Assembly (NCBI RefSeq): GCF_052056485.1
Contig: NZ_CP183948.1
Coordinates: 5,332,001 to 5,396,000 of the forward strand
From: Paenibacillus_AQ nitricinens
Lineage (GTDB): Bacteria; Bacillota; Bacilli; Paenibacillales; Paenibacillaceae
Length of the DNA: 64,000 bases
Direction: 5' to 3'
This document shows, piece after piece, positions 1 to 9,286 of the stretch. The first letter of the stretch is position 1. Every line of letters starts with the position of its first letter. The notes beneath the pieces are model-generated. The model saw only the letters and a list, made by a program, of their open reading frames with translations. It had not been told where the DNA came from and did not search any database. A program made the translations under genes and the position numbers.

Positions 1-219
1 AATAGCTCCCTCAGTCTCTGTAACACTGTAGTTCATTTTACCAGCATCATCTTCAAAAATACGTAGTCCTGCTATTTTATCCGCCAAATATTTGGCATCC
101 TTTTCTGTATCTTCATGCGTAACGCCAACAAGCAGCATCAAACCTTTGCCAATCTCTCCGGTCACTGTCTCATCCACGGTTACTTTGGCGTCCTTACAAC
201 GCTGTACTACAACTCTCAT
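1..219 (-). CDS. dtd: D-aminoacyl-tRNA deacylase (partial, N-terminal 73 residues)
   Basis: The minus strand from 219 encodes MRVVVQRCKDAKVTV and onward, the typical N-terminus of Dtd, which removes D-amino acids mischarged onto tRNA. The frame runs open through the left window edge, so the C-terminal half (family length about 145-150) is missing. An AAGGAG ribosome site lies about 11 bases before the ATG. It follows relA by 20 bases on the same strand, the usual relA-dtd pairing of Bacillales, so the two are probably co-transcribed. Identification rests on recognised N-terminal sequence and synteny. Confidence 0.9.
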   Translation of the reverse strand, partial: MRVVVQRCKDAKVTVDETVTGEIGKGLMLLVGVTHEDTEKDAKYLADKIAGLRIFEDDAGKMNYSVTETEGAI

Positions 220-239
220 CGTACTACTCGCTCCTTGCC

Positions 240-2420
240 CTATTGCATGATCCGATTCACTGTATATACATCCTTGACTCGTTTCACTTTATCTACAACG
301 GATTGCAGATGCTCCGTGTTACGAATGAGAATGGTCATATGAATCATTGCCATTTTATTCTTGTCAGAGCGCCCAGTGACTGCAGAAATGTTCGTTTTAC
401 TCTCGGAAACTGCCTGCAGCACTTCATTGAGTAGTCCATTACGATCATGGCCTGTAATCTCAATATCCACACTGTAGTTCGCTTCCATCGTACCTTCCCA
501 TTCTACTTCAATCACTCTTGCCGCTTCTTCTCCATCACCTTCACCCGGAATGTTAGGACAATCCTGGCGATGTACAGATACACCCCGGCCCCGTGTAACA
601 TACCCTACAATATCGTCACCCGGCACCGGATTACAACATCGTGCAAAACGAACGAGCAAATTCTCAATTCCTTTAACACTTACGCCATTGGTGGGTTGAT
701 TACGTTTTTCGCCGGAAGACTTAATCTCTTTCATCTCTGAGGTGAGCTCTAAGTGATTAGCGGCTTCTTCCTGCTCTCTGCGCAGCTTCTCTGTCAAACG
801 GGAAGCAATCTGCGATGCGGTAATTCCACCAAAGCCAACTGCAGATAACATATCCTCAACATCATTAAAAGCGAATTTCTTCGCAGCTTCTAATAGTTTC
901 TCATCGGAAATCCACTCAGAAACCTCGACATTCAGACGCTTCAGCTCACGTTCAATCGCTTCGCGACCTTTTTCGACATTTTCCTCACGTTTTTCTTTTT
1001 TGAACCATTGCTTAATTTTGCTCCGTGCATGTGAGGATTGGGCAATCTTGAGCCAGTCGCGGCTTGGTCCGTAAGAATGCTTAGACGTCAGTATCTCAAC
1101 GATATCGCCTGTCTTCAGCTTGTGATCCAGCGGCACGATTCGCCCGTTCACCTTAGAACCGATTGTGCGATTCCCCACTTCCGTATGAATACGGAAAGCG
1201 AAATCAAGCGGTACAGAGCCCGCAGGAAGCTCAATAACCTCGCCTTTAGGCGTAAATACGAACACGAGATCCGAGAAAAAATCCATTTTGAGTGATTTTA
1301 CGAACTCTTCGGCATCCTTAGCCTCATGCTGCAGCTCCAATATTTCCCGAAAAAAAGGCATCCGATTCTCTGGATTCACATTATTGCTGGTTCCTTCTTT
1401 GTATGCCCAGTGCGCTGCGATCCCGTACTCAGCCGTGCGATGCATTTCCCAAGTGCGAATTTGCACTTCAGTTGGCTCTCCACCAGGACCTACCACTGTA
1501 GTATGCAAAGATTGATACATATTCGCTTTGGGCATAGCTATATAATCTTTGAATCGACCTGGCATTGGCTTCCAAAGGGTATGAATAATTCCGAGGGTTG
1601 CATAACAATCCTTGATATTATCCACAATGATACGGATGGCCAATAGGTCATAGATCTCATTAAACTGTTTGTTCTTCGTACTCATTTTGTTATAGACGCT
1701 GTAGATATGCTTCGGACGACCTGAAAGATCACCTTCAATGCCCATTTCATCCAGCTTGGCACGAATACGGCCAATTACACTGTCGATAAATTGCTCACGT
1801 TCTGCCCGCTTCTTATGCACCAGATTAGCAATGCGATAATACTGCTGCGGATTCAAGTAACGAAGCGCAATATCCTCCATCTCCCACTTAATCGCGGAAA
1901 TCCCCAGTCGATCAGCCACAGGACAGAAAATCTCCAACGTTTCGTAAGAAATACGACGCTGGCTCTCTTCAGATTGATACTTTAACGTACGCATATTATG
2001 CAGTCGGTCCGCTAGTTTGATAACGATGACCCGGATATCCTGAGCCATTGCAATAAACATCTTACGGTAATTCTCGTTCTGCTGCTCTTCCTTTGAGCGA
2101 AAACGGATGCGTTCCAGCTTAGTTAAGCCATCCACAAGCATCGCGCAGGTATCGCCAAATTTCGCGCGGATTTGTTCCAATGAGACCGTCGTATCTTCCA
2201 CAACATCATGCAAAAGCGCCGCAACAATAGATATAACATCCATTTGCATATTGACGACAATATCTGCCACCGCCAGCGGATGCAGAATGTATGGCTCCCC
2301 CGACTTGCGGATCTGCCCGTGATGAGCCTGATCGGCAAATTCATAAGCTTCCCGGATGCGGAGAAGATCTTTATCTTTTATATAGGCGCCAGCCTTATCA
2401 ATTAATCGCTCTATGCCCAT
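240..2420 (-). CDS. relA: Bifunctional (p)ppGpp synthetase/hydrolase
   Basis: This 726-residue protein makes and degrades the stringent-response alarmone (p)ppGpp from GTP/GDP and ATP. Visible in order are an N-terminal HD hydrolase domain (HDVVEDT near residue 70, ADRLHNMRT near 145), a synthetase domain (about 235-345) with RFKDYIAMPK, a TGS domain (about 390-450, beginning DLVFVFTPKGEV) and a C-terminal ACT domain. RFKD is the charge signature of bifunctional Rel enzymes rather than monofunctional RelA. The open frame extends 23 codons further upstream, but MGIERLIDKAG is the family N-terminus and a GAAAGGAAA site precedes it, so 2420 is chosen. dtd follows. One oddity is ADRLG where many homologues have AHRLG, in the segment after the HD core. 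Confidence 0.95.
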   Translation of the reverse strand: MGIERLIDKAGAYIKDKDLLRIREAYEFADQAHHGQIRKSGEPYILHPLAVADIVVNMQMDVISIVAALLHDVVEDTTVSLEQIRAKFGDTCAMLVDGLTKLERIRFRSKEEQQNENYRKMFIAMAQDIRVIVIKLADRLHNMRTLKYQSEESQRRISYETLEIFCPVADRLGISAIKWEMEDIALRYLNPQQYYRIANLVHKKRAEREQFIDSVIGRIRAKLDEMGIEGDLSGRPKHIYSVYNKMSTKNKQFNEIYDLLAIRIIVDNIKDCYATLGIIHTLWKPMPGRFKDYIAMPKANMYQSLHTTVVGPGGEPTEVQIRTWEMHRTAEYGIAAHWAYKEGTSNNVNPENRMPFFREILELQHEAKDAEEFVKSLKMDFFSDLVFVFTPKGEVIELPAGSVPLDFAFRIHTEVGNRTIGSKVNGRIVPLDHKLKTGDIVEILTSKHSYGPSRDWLKIAQSSHARSKIKQWFKKEKREENVEKGREAIERELKRLNVEVSEWISDEKLLEAAKKFAFNDVEDMLSAVGFGGITASQIASRLTEKLRREQEEAANHLELTSEMKEIKSSGEKRNQPTNGVSVKGIENLLVRFARCCNPVPGDDIVGYVTRGRGVSVHRQDCPNIPGEGDGEEAARVIEVEWEGTMEANYSVDIEITGHDRNGLLNEVLQAVSESKTNISAVTGRSDKNKMAMIHMTILIRNTEHLQSVVDKVKRVKDVYTVNRIMQ

Positions 2421-2726
2421 TCTCGTCGTATCCGTTTCCTTTCTATAATAAAATGAACCCGCAATCATTCTGAAATCTGCAGGTTCCAATCATTTCGCAA
2501 GCAACTTACGCTCTTGTTCAAAGTTGTCTATAATTATGACGCTTACGAAGGATTACGTCAACACTTGCCATCTCATGGTATTCAAGAAGTAAAAGATATG
2601 AAAATCGGACAAATTAATAACACTTGTGAAAATGTTGTTGTAAAAATGTCCCGTTCTATTTAATCTAGTAAAGGCGGATTTTCGCTGGACAACATCATAT
2701 CCATTAAGAAAGAGGAGTGAACTCCA

Positions 2727-4040
2727 TTGCAACGCGAAATTCAAGTTAATGAAAAACTTCCATGGGGCCCCGGTTTTCTATTAAGCCTACAGCATTTGTT
2801 CGCCATGTTTGGCAGTACAGTGCTAGTGCCTAACTTGTTCGGGGTTGACCCTGGCATGATTTTGCTGATGAACGGTATCGGCACACTGCTATACATTTGG
2901 ATTTGCCGTGGTAAAATACCTGCCTACCTTGGCTCCAGCTTTGCATTTATCGCCCCCGTATTATCAGTACTTGCCGATCATAAAGATGATCATATGAAAG
3001 GGTACTCTCTTGCTTTGGGCGCTTTCATCATCACTGGTGTTATCTTTGTGCTCGTTGCTTTAATCATCCGTTATGCTGGAACAAAATGGATCGATGTTGT
3101 CTTTCCTCCAGCAGTAATGGGAGCTATCGTAGCAACGATCGGACTTGAACTTGTGCCTGTTGCCGCGCGAATGGCAGGACTTATTGCCCCTGAAGGTGTT
3201 GCAGTTGCAGACTGGACTCCAGATGGCAAAGCAATCACGCTTTCTATGGTGACACTGGGCGTAACCGTAATTGGAGCTGTACTCTTCCGAGGTTTCCCAA
3301 AGATCATTCACATCCTCATCGGTATCGTAACTGGTTATGGTTTAGCTTATATTATGAAAATGGTCGATACGGCTGCAATATCTAATGCGAATTTTTTAGC
3401 GCACCCTACCCTTGTTACTCCATCCTTCGATTGGAATGTTATCCTGACTATCATCCCAGTATCGCTAGTAGTAATCGTTGAACATATTGGACACTTACTT
3501 GTAACCAGCAATATTGTTGGCAGAGATCTGGCTAAAGACCCTGGACTTGATCGATCTCTGATGGGTAACGGGATATCTACAATTATCTCCGGTTTTATCG
3601 GTTCTACTCCAAATACAACCTACGGTGAGAACATCGGGGTTATGGCATTAACTAAAGTTTATTCTGTATATGTGATCGGTGGCGCAGCAGTGATTGCAAT
3701 TCTGCTATCGTTCTCTGGTACTTTCTCCTCCGTTATCGCTAACATACCGACACCTGTAATGGGCGGCGTATCACTACTGTTGTTCGGTGTAATTGCCGCA
3801 TCCGGTCTGCGAATCTTCGTAGAGCAAAAAGTTGATTTTTCCAAAGCTACTAACATGATTATGGCTACGTTGGTGCTTGTTGTCGGAATTAGTGGTACAA
3901 CCCTTACTATGGGTAGCGTAAAACTCAGTGGTATGGCTCTAGCTACAATTGTTGGTATCGTTCTAGCCTTATTCTTCAAACTCATTGAAGTTCTTGGACT
4001 GTCAAATGAAGGTGGAGAAAGCGATAAAGCAGCTCACTAA
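2727..4040 (+). CDS. uraA: Uracil permease, nucleobase-cation symporter family
   Basis: This 437-residue inner-membrane transporter of the UraA/PyrP (NCS2) family imports uracil with protons. The family signatures LQHLFAMFGSTVLVP (near residue 20), IPAYLGSSFAF (near 70) and VEHIGHLLVTSNI (near 255) are present, with about 14 hydrophobic segments. The start is TTG at 2727, nine bases after an AGAGGAG site; no in-frame ATG gives a better fit. The gene is alone on the plus strand between relA and apt, and has its own terminator. I saw no clear PyrR-binding loop or purine riboswitch upstream. Xanthine as substrate is possible but the motifs favour uracil. Confidence 0.88.
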   Translation: MQREIQVNEKLPWGPGFLLSLQHLFAMFGSTVLVPNLFGVDPGMILLMNGIGTLLYIWICRGKIPAYLGSSFAFIAPVLSVLADHKDDHMKGYSLALGAFIITGVIFVLVALIIRYAGTKWIDVVFPPAVMGAIVATIGLELVPVAARMAGLIAPEGVAVADWTPDGKAITLSMVTLGVTVIGAVLFRGFPKIIHILIGIVTGYGLAYIMKMVDTAAISNANFLAHPTLVTPSFDWNVILTIIPVSLVVIVEHIGHLLVTSNIVGRDLAKDPGLDRSLMGNGISTIISGFIGSTPNTTYGENIGVMALTKVYSVYVIGGAAVIAILLSFSGTFSSVIANIPTPVMGGVSLLLFGVIAASGLRIFVEQKVDFSKATNMIMATLVLVVGISGTTLTMGSVKLSGMALATIVGIVLALFFKLIEVLGLSNEGGESDKAAH

Positions 4041-4064
4041 TTTATTTATGAATTAATCATTCAA

Positions 4065-4110
4065 AAAGACTGCTTCAGATCCATTTTATGGATTGAGCAG
4101 TCTTTTTTTT
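4065..4110 (+). terminator. Intrinsic terminator after uraA
   Basis: AAAGACTGCT pairs with AGCAGTCTTT around a loop, followed by a run of eight or more T on the plus strand, 25 bases after the uraA stop. Confidence 0.85.
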
Positions 4111-4248
4111 GTGTCTCTTTTGACCAAAAAATTGAAAAACAGCAACCCTCCGCAAGTAGTGACAGAGAATTGCTGTTGTTTGCACTTTTCCACATGATTC
4201 GATACATAAATCCCGATTTATTTCCCGGGAAAAGACAATTATATCGTA

Positions 4249-4767
4249 TTAATCTTCGTAATCAACTAATGTCATAACTTCAATTCCAGAAAGCTTATTA
4301 CGTCCAGCAAGCTCAACCAATTCAATCAAAAACGCTGCGCCTACCACTTTACCGCCAAGCTGCTCCACAAGGCTAACCGAAGTAGCTATAGTACCTCCTG
4401 TTGCTAACAAGTCATCAGCAATCAGTACATTTTGTCCAGGCTTAATGGCATCCGTGTGAACAGCAAGTGTATCTTTACCATATTCAAGATCATATCCAAC
4501 CTCGATCGTCTCATACGGCAGTTTACCACTCTTACGAATTGGCACAAAACCTACACCCAATGCATATGCGAGAGGTGCGCCAACTACAAAACCACGTGCT
4601 TCCGGTCCAGCGATCACATCGATTTCTAAGTGGGATACAAGTGCTTTCAGGGCATCAATGGCCTGGCGATATGCATCACCGTCTTTTAGCAAAGTGGTGA
4701 TGTCTTTAAAGCTAATACCTTCTTTTGGGAAATCAGGAATCACACGAATACTATCTTTAAAATCCAA
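4249..4767 (-). CDS. apt: Adenine phosphoribosyltransferase
   Basis: Apt salvages adenine to AMP using PRPP. The family N-terminus DFKDSIRVIPDFP, the PRPP loop region VLIADDLLATGGTI (near residue 120) and FVPIRKSGKLP are all present; length 172 matches the family (about 170). An ATG exists three codons upstream at 4776, but it directly abuts the AGGAG ribosome site (zero spacing). The TTG at 4767 has nine-base spacing and gives the family N-terminus MDFKD, so TTG is preferred. It lies downstream of recJ on the same strand, as in Bacillus. Its leader carries the AAAACTTTTAGGAG element also seen at hom and the safA-like gene. Confidence 0.93.
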   Translation of the reverse strand: MDFKDSIRVIPDFPKEGISFKDITTLLKDGDAYRQAIDALKALVSHLEIDVIAGPEARGFVVGAPLAYALGVGFVPIRKSGKLPYETIEVGYDLEYGKDTLAVHTDAIKPGQNVLIADDLLATGGTIATSVSLVEQLGGKVVGAAFLIELVELAGRNKLSGIEVMTLVDYED

Positions 4768-4838
4768 ATTTTTCATCTCCTAAAAGTTTTGTTAGCATAG
4801 GCTACTTTGAGTTCGGTTCGACAAAACTTACTTCGTAA

Positions 4839-7241
4839 TTATGATACGCCTAAACGGCGTGATAACATCCAATCCTGCAGTTCAGACAAGCTACCTTCCA
4901 TGAAATACTGCTCCATTTCCGCAATCTGCCCCAGTCTGACAAAATGTCTTGATGCTGTAAGGCTTTTAGCTGCAGGCTGCGTAATAAAGGTCACACTTCC
5001 TTGACTTCTTTCGATAAAATCAAGCTCCTCAAACACATCTAGCATATTACTTAGCATTCGAATACTTAATGAGGATTGTCGACTTAGCCGCAGCAGCACT
5101 TCATGTTCTGGCGTCGCAACAGCAGTGATCGAAGCCAGCAATTTATAGAGTATTTTAAAATGATCCCGTGTCGGAATGATAAGTCGTTCTCGGCCATCCT
5201 TTATAGAATGCAAAAGCGCAATATTATCAGCATTAGGAAAAGCCTTTAGTAATGCGTCAAGTTGTTCAGGAGTCTCCGGCATATCCAGTAGGCATAACAG
5301 TGAGACATGCCCTGATTCCTGAATCGAATCATCCTTAATAGCGGCGCTAATGCCAGCTTCTTTATCATATACCCAGAAGGACATTCCTATCAATTCAGTC
5401 TGCGGAGACGTACGTCCACTCTGACACACTGCTGCGGCACGATATGGGCCAGCACCACTATAGGGAAGCAGCAGCTCTCTAATATGCGCAGCCTGCCGTA
5501 CAGCGTCAGCAGCACCACGAAGATCAAACAATTGAGCATCCTGGACTGATAAATCCTGTAGCAGAAGCTGTGGTTTCCTCGAGCCATTCCATTCGTTGAT
5601 CGACAGTTCAGCCAGCACATTGATCGGGGTGCCCACAGGGAGCAGCTTAGCCAAATCCCCTTTACCAAAAGCTAAGGCTTCGATCGTGCTCTTTCCCTGT
5701 TGCAAGACGATTTTCAAGTGTTTTCCGTCTTGCCCCATGGTGCGTGTCTCTTTCACTGTAGCCCCGCGAATGATGAACTTTGGCAATGGATTCGACATCC
5801 CGAAAGGTGCAAGCCTTTCCAATTCAAGCGCGGTCTGTAGGGACAAATCAGAAATCGACACTTCTGCATCAGCAGAAGTAACAGGCACGAAATGCTCCGG
5901 TGTTAACACAGTAGCAGCGTATTCATTTAATGCCGCAGCGAAGGCTTCTAAGCCGTCCCGATGCAGGCTCATTCCCGCGGCTGCTGGATGACCACCGAAA
6001 TGATCCATTAAGTCAGAACAAGAGGATAACGCCGCATATATATCAAGTCCAGGAATAGAGCGGGCAGAACCTTTGCACATGCCGGTCTCCGGATGAATAT
6101 CCAGAATAATCACTGGCCGATAGTAACGCTCCAGTAGTTTGGAAGCCACTATACCTACCACACCCACATTCCAGCCTTGTTCAGCAAGAACTATGATGTC
6201 TGGTATTTCTCCACCCTGAGTCATCTGTTCCAGTTTTGCAGTGGCCTCCACTACAATTCTTTCTACAACCAATTGGCGTTCTTTATTAAGCAGATCAAGC
6301 TCCCCAGCCAGTTGCTCAGCCTCATCAGCATGCTCAGTTGTAAGCAACGCCACTGCCCGTCCAGCATGATCCAGACGACCACTCGCATTGATACGAGGCG
6401 CCATTCCAAAAGCGATATTAACCGCACTCACAGTACTCATGGTCACGCCGCTAACACCGAGTAAAGCACGGATACCTGGGAATCGAGAATTTCGCATACT
6501 GACCAAACCGTTTCGAACAATCTCACGATTCTCACCCAGCAGCGGCATTAAATCCGCTACAGTACCTATAGCAGCTATCTCTGCCCACTCATCTGGAGTT
6601 TCCTCCCCTAACATAGCCTGGGCGAGCTTATAAGCTACCCCTACACCCGCTAATCCCTTGAACGGGTAGGGGCAGTCGGGCAGCTTCGGATTGATTAACG
6701 TATAAGCCTCTGGGAGAAGCTCTGGAGGCTCATGGTGATCCGTAACAATCACATCAATCCCGAGTTCATTAGCGTAAGCAATCTGATGATAGGCGCTAAT
6801 GCCAGTATCTACAGTAATGATCAAGGATACCCCCTGCTGTAAAGCCCAATCCAATGCATGATTATGCAGCCCGTAGCCCTCATTAGAACGGTGCGGGATA
6901 TAAATATCAAAGGAAGCGCCCAAGTAACGCAGCAAATGAATCATTAATGCTGTACTGGACACACCGTCAGCGTCATAATCACCGTAAATCAGAATATGTT
7001 CTTCTTCTTTTAAAGCCTTTCTAATTCTGGGAACCGCTTCGGCCATCCCTTTTAGAAGGAACGGATCATTCGGAGCTTCCACACCGCCATCCATGAACGA
7101 TAGAGCCTCATGTGGCGTATCAATTCCTCTAGTCACTAATAGTGAGGATAAGAGCGGAGAAATAGAAAGGCTCCGGGCCATATCCCTTACGACGTTGGGA
7201 TCGGCTGCCGGAGATTGCCATCTTGTTTTTGAATAAAGCAA
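4839..7241 (-). CDS. recJ: Single-stranded-DNA-specific exonuclease RecJ
   Basis: RecJ is a 5'-3' ssDNA exonuclease used in recombination and repair. The 800-residue product has the DHH phosphoesterase motifs: YGDYDADGVSST near residue 88, TDHHEPPE near 165 and the DHHA1 motif GGHPAAAGM near 410. A long C-terminal extension (about 560-800) is typical of Firmicute RecJ. The start is TTG at 7241, with GGTGA six bases before it. It sits between the CDF transporter gene and apt on the minus strand, probably one transcript. Confidence 0.94.
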   Translation of the reverse strand: MLYSKTRWQSPAADPNVVRDMARSLSISPLLSSLLVTRGIDTPHEALSFMDGGVEAPNDPFLLKGMAEAVPRIRKALKEEEHILIYGDYDADGVSSTALMIHLLRYLGASFDIYIPHRSNEGYGLHNHALDWALQQGVSLIITVDTGISAYHQIAYANELGIDVIVTDHHEPPELLPEAYTLINPKLPDCPYPFKGLAGVGVAYKLAQAMLGEETPDEWAEIAAIGTVADLMPLLGENREIVRNGLVSMRNSRFPGIRALLGVSGVTMSTVSAVNIAFGMAPRINASGRLDHAGRAVALLTTEHADEAEQLAGELDLLNKERQLVVERIVVEATAKLEQMTQGGEIPDIIVLAEQGWNVGVVGIVASKLLERYYRPVIILDIHPETGMCKGSARSIPGLDIYAALSSCSDLMDHFGGHPAAAGMSLHRDGLEAFAAALNEYAATVLTPEHFVPVTSADAEVSISDLSLQTALELERLAPFGMSNPLPKFIIRGATVKETRTMGQDGKHLKIVLQQGKSTIEALAFGKGDLAKLLPVGTPINVLAELSINEWNGSRKPQLLLQDLSVQDAQLFDLRGAADAVRQAAHIRELLLPYSGAGPYRAAAVCQSGRTSPQTELIGMSFWVYDKEAGISAAIKDDSIQESGHVSLLCLLDMPETPEQLDALLKAFPNADNIALLHSIKDGRERLIIPTRDHFKILYKLLASITAVATPEHEVLLRLSRQSSLSIRMLSNMLDVFEELDFIERSQGSVTFITQPAAKSLTASRHFVRLGQIAEMEQYFMEGSLSELQDWMLSRRLGVS

Positions 7242-7270
7242 TAGCGCTCACCTTTCTTTCACCTTGCGGA

Positions 7271-8221
7271 CTACTGAAGCAGCGTCGGAATATCATTATC
7301 CGCCAATTCATAATTACTTTTGTATGGATAACCGGGATCATAAGGAACTACGTCCATATGTACCTCACCAACATGAACAAACCTGTGCTGCAGCAACTTT
7401 CTTGCACATTCTGAAATATCCTGTGCTTCCATCACCGTAATACGCGGATTTACACTGATCTTCACTTGCAGATTCACATAATTCCCTTGCTCAAGTGCCT
7501 TCAAATGTTCTACACGAATAACACCATGAACACGTTGTACGGTTTCAATAAAATTAGCTGCTTCCTCAGAAGGTAGCTCCTGCGCATTCTTAACACTAAC
7601 AGTATTAACAATGAGCAGATAACCTTTACGTAGAATTAAGCATCCTGTTAAAAGTGCAGCAATAGGGTCCATGTAGAGTAGAGGATGCCAATAGGTCCCC
7701 CCCATTGATAACGATATCCCTACTAATACTGTGATAGAAGTATACAAACTGAAACGATGACTATTGGCATAAGCAGCGTGACTGCCATCCCCTATTTTTT
7801 TAAAGTACCGATATTGATATTGAAATACAGCTTCTTTAAGTACAATAGATAGCAAGACAGTTACAAGTGCAAGTTCTCCGCGAGTGGATGACTGTCCCTC
7901 GGTTAAGTCACGGATTGCAGAGAAGGCGATCTGCAGCCCCCCCATAAGAATTAATACCGAAAAAAGTATAGCTAAAAGCGGCTCCTTATTCCCTCGTCGC
8001 TCTTCTATCCGCTGCTTGCTCTTTCTGCTTTGTTCAGAGCGCCACGGGAGAATATCCGCCAATTTAGCTGCAGCATCTGCTCCCGAATATAATGCATCGC
8101 CCATTAATGCCTTGCTACCTGAAATATAGCCAAAACTCCCCTTAGCTACTGCCAAAGTAACATCGCTGATGATCCCTGTCCAAGCAACCGTCTTGCTTTG
8201 CGGTGATCGTTCTTTATTCAT
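7271..8221 (-). CDS. Divergent cation diffusion facilitator (CDF) family protein
   Basis: This 316-residue membrane protein has the CDF layout: six hydrophobic segments in roughly the first 210 residues and a soluble C-terminal domain (about 220-300) with VEHLKALEQGNYVNLQVKIS-like strands, as in CDF metal exporters. The metal site is atypical. In helix 2 the usual H/D-x-x-x-D reads Y45-S-G-A-D49, and in helix 5 the usual H-x-x-x-D reads H155-R-F-S-L159, so two of four site-A ligands are replaced. It may carry a different substrate or have lost transport. ATG at 8221 follows an AAGGGGGG site. It lies between secF and recJ, where Bacillus also keeps a transporter-like gene. Confidence 0.8.
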   Translation of the reverse strand: MNKERSPQSKTVAWTGIISDVTLAVAKGSFGYISGSKALMGDALYSGADAAAKLADILPWRSEQSRKSKQRIEERRGNKEPLLAILFSVLILMGGLQIAFSAIRDLTEGQSSTRGELALVTVLLSIVLKEAVFQYQYRYFKKIGDGSHAAYANSHRFSLYTSITVLVGISLSMGGTYWHPLLYMDPIAALLTGCLILRKGYLLIVNTVSVKNAQELPSEEAANFIETVQRVHGVIRVEHLKALEQGNYVNLQVKISVNPRITVMEAQDISECARKLLQHRFVHVGEVHMDVVPYDPGYPYKSNYELADNDIPTLLQ

Positions 8222-8295
8222 ACGAGGCCCCCCTTACCACTAGCAAGTAATCTCATGATGATACAATACACATGACATACTACCCCAAAGATTTC

Positions 8296-8325
8296 GAAAG
8301 CCGCGTCGCATTTGACGCGGCTTTC
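8296..8325 (-). terminator. Hairpin downstream of secF
   Basis: A perfect 12-base-pair stem (GAAAGCCGCGTC with its complement) and six-base loop lies 61 bases past the secF stop. The T-tract is weak on the minus strand, so termination may be partial and allow read-through to the CDF gene. Confidence 0.6.
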
Positions 8326-8386
8326 TTAAATTATAAAGTTGATGTTTTTTTCATTCAAGTGTAGCCATGTTATTTTTCTTGAGACA

Positions 8387-9286
8387 TTACCCTTTAGCCG
8401 GGCTTTTTACCTTTATCTTCTCACGCTTCTTAAGCAGTAACCAGAGCGGACTTGCAATAAAGATTGAGGAATACGCTCCGAAGAGCAATCCGATTACCAT
8501 CGCAAGCGAGAACATCTTGATGGACTCTCCTCCAAGAATTAACAGGAAGAACGCCGCGATAAATACGGTAAATGCTGTGTAGAGAGAGCGCATAAGGGTC
8601 TGAGCCACACTCTTGTTCACAAGCTCTTTCAAATCTTCGTAAGTTTTCTGTTTACCAAAACGTAAATTCTCACGGATACGGTCAAAGATAACGATCGTAT
8701 CATTGATGGAATAACCGATAATCGTAAGCACCGCTACGATGAACGTCAAATCCACTTCCAAGCGGAAAATGGAGAAGATAGCAACGACCATAAAAGCATC
8801 ATGAAGCAATGCAACAATAGCTGCCAATGCAAACCGCCATTCAAAACGAATACTTACATAAATGATAATCCCTAGACAAGAAATGAGAACCGCATAGATC
8901 GCATTGCGTGCAAGTTCTTTAGACATTTCTGTATCCACAGTGTTAATCTCAAACGATGCTTTATCGTCAAGCTTCAAGATCTCTGTTTTAAGAGCTTCAT
9001 CTTGTTGCTCATCGAGCACTTGATCATAACGAACGTTGACCCGTTCACTCCCTAACGTAATGCTTGGCTCACTTGAAATCCCGGATTTTTCAACTGCTGA
9101 ATTAACCTCTTCCAATGTCAAATTCTTAGACAGAGAGATATCAACATTAGATCCCGCTTTGAAATCAACGCTATAATTCAATCCAAACGTTGCTAAGAAA
9201 ATCAAACCTGCCACTGTAAGGGCGATGGAAAAAATATAGAAATATTTACTCAAATGTACGAAATCAAGCTCTTTCTTAAAGCGCAC
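8387..9286 (-). CDS. secF: Protein translocase subunit SecF
   Basis: SecF works with SecD to use the proton motive force for late steps of Sec-dependent export. The 299-residue product has an N-terminal helix, a periplasmic-side domain (about 40-130) starting VDFKAGSNVDIS, and five C-terminal helices with the family motif GYSINDTIVIFDRIREN. The frame extends seven codons upstream, but a GTG at 9286 has an AAGGAGAG site at eight-base spacing and gives VRFKKELDFV, the expected N-terminus. The start overlaps the end of secD by 11 bases (CGTGCGCTTTAA), so the pair is translationally coupled. In Bacillus subtilis the two are fused; here they are separate. Confidence 0.94.
   Translation of the reverse strand: MRFKKELDFVHLSKYFYIFSIALTVAGLIFLATFGLNYSVDFKAGSNVDISLSKNLTLEEVNSAVEKSGISSEPSITLGSERVNVRYDQVLDEQQDEALKTEILKLDDKASFEINTVDTEMSKELARNAIYAVLISCLGIIIYVSIRFEWRFALAAIVALLHDAFMVVAIFSIFRLEVDLTFIVAVLTIIGYSINDTIVIFDRIRENLRFGKQKTYEDLKELVNKSVAQTLMRSLYTAFTVFIAAFFLLILGGESIKMFSLAMVIGLLFGAYSSIFIASPLWLLLKKREKIKVKSPAKG

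Noticed and set aside
2463..2663. Plus-strand open frame before uraA ending at 2663, without a start codon
   Set aside because: It lacks a start and ribosome site and shows no recognised family; it may be chance or an old remnant. No clear riboswitch or PyrR site was found in the same interval.
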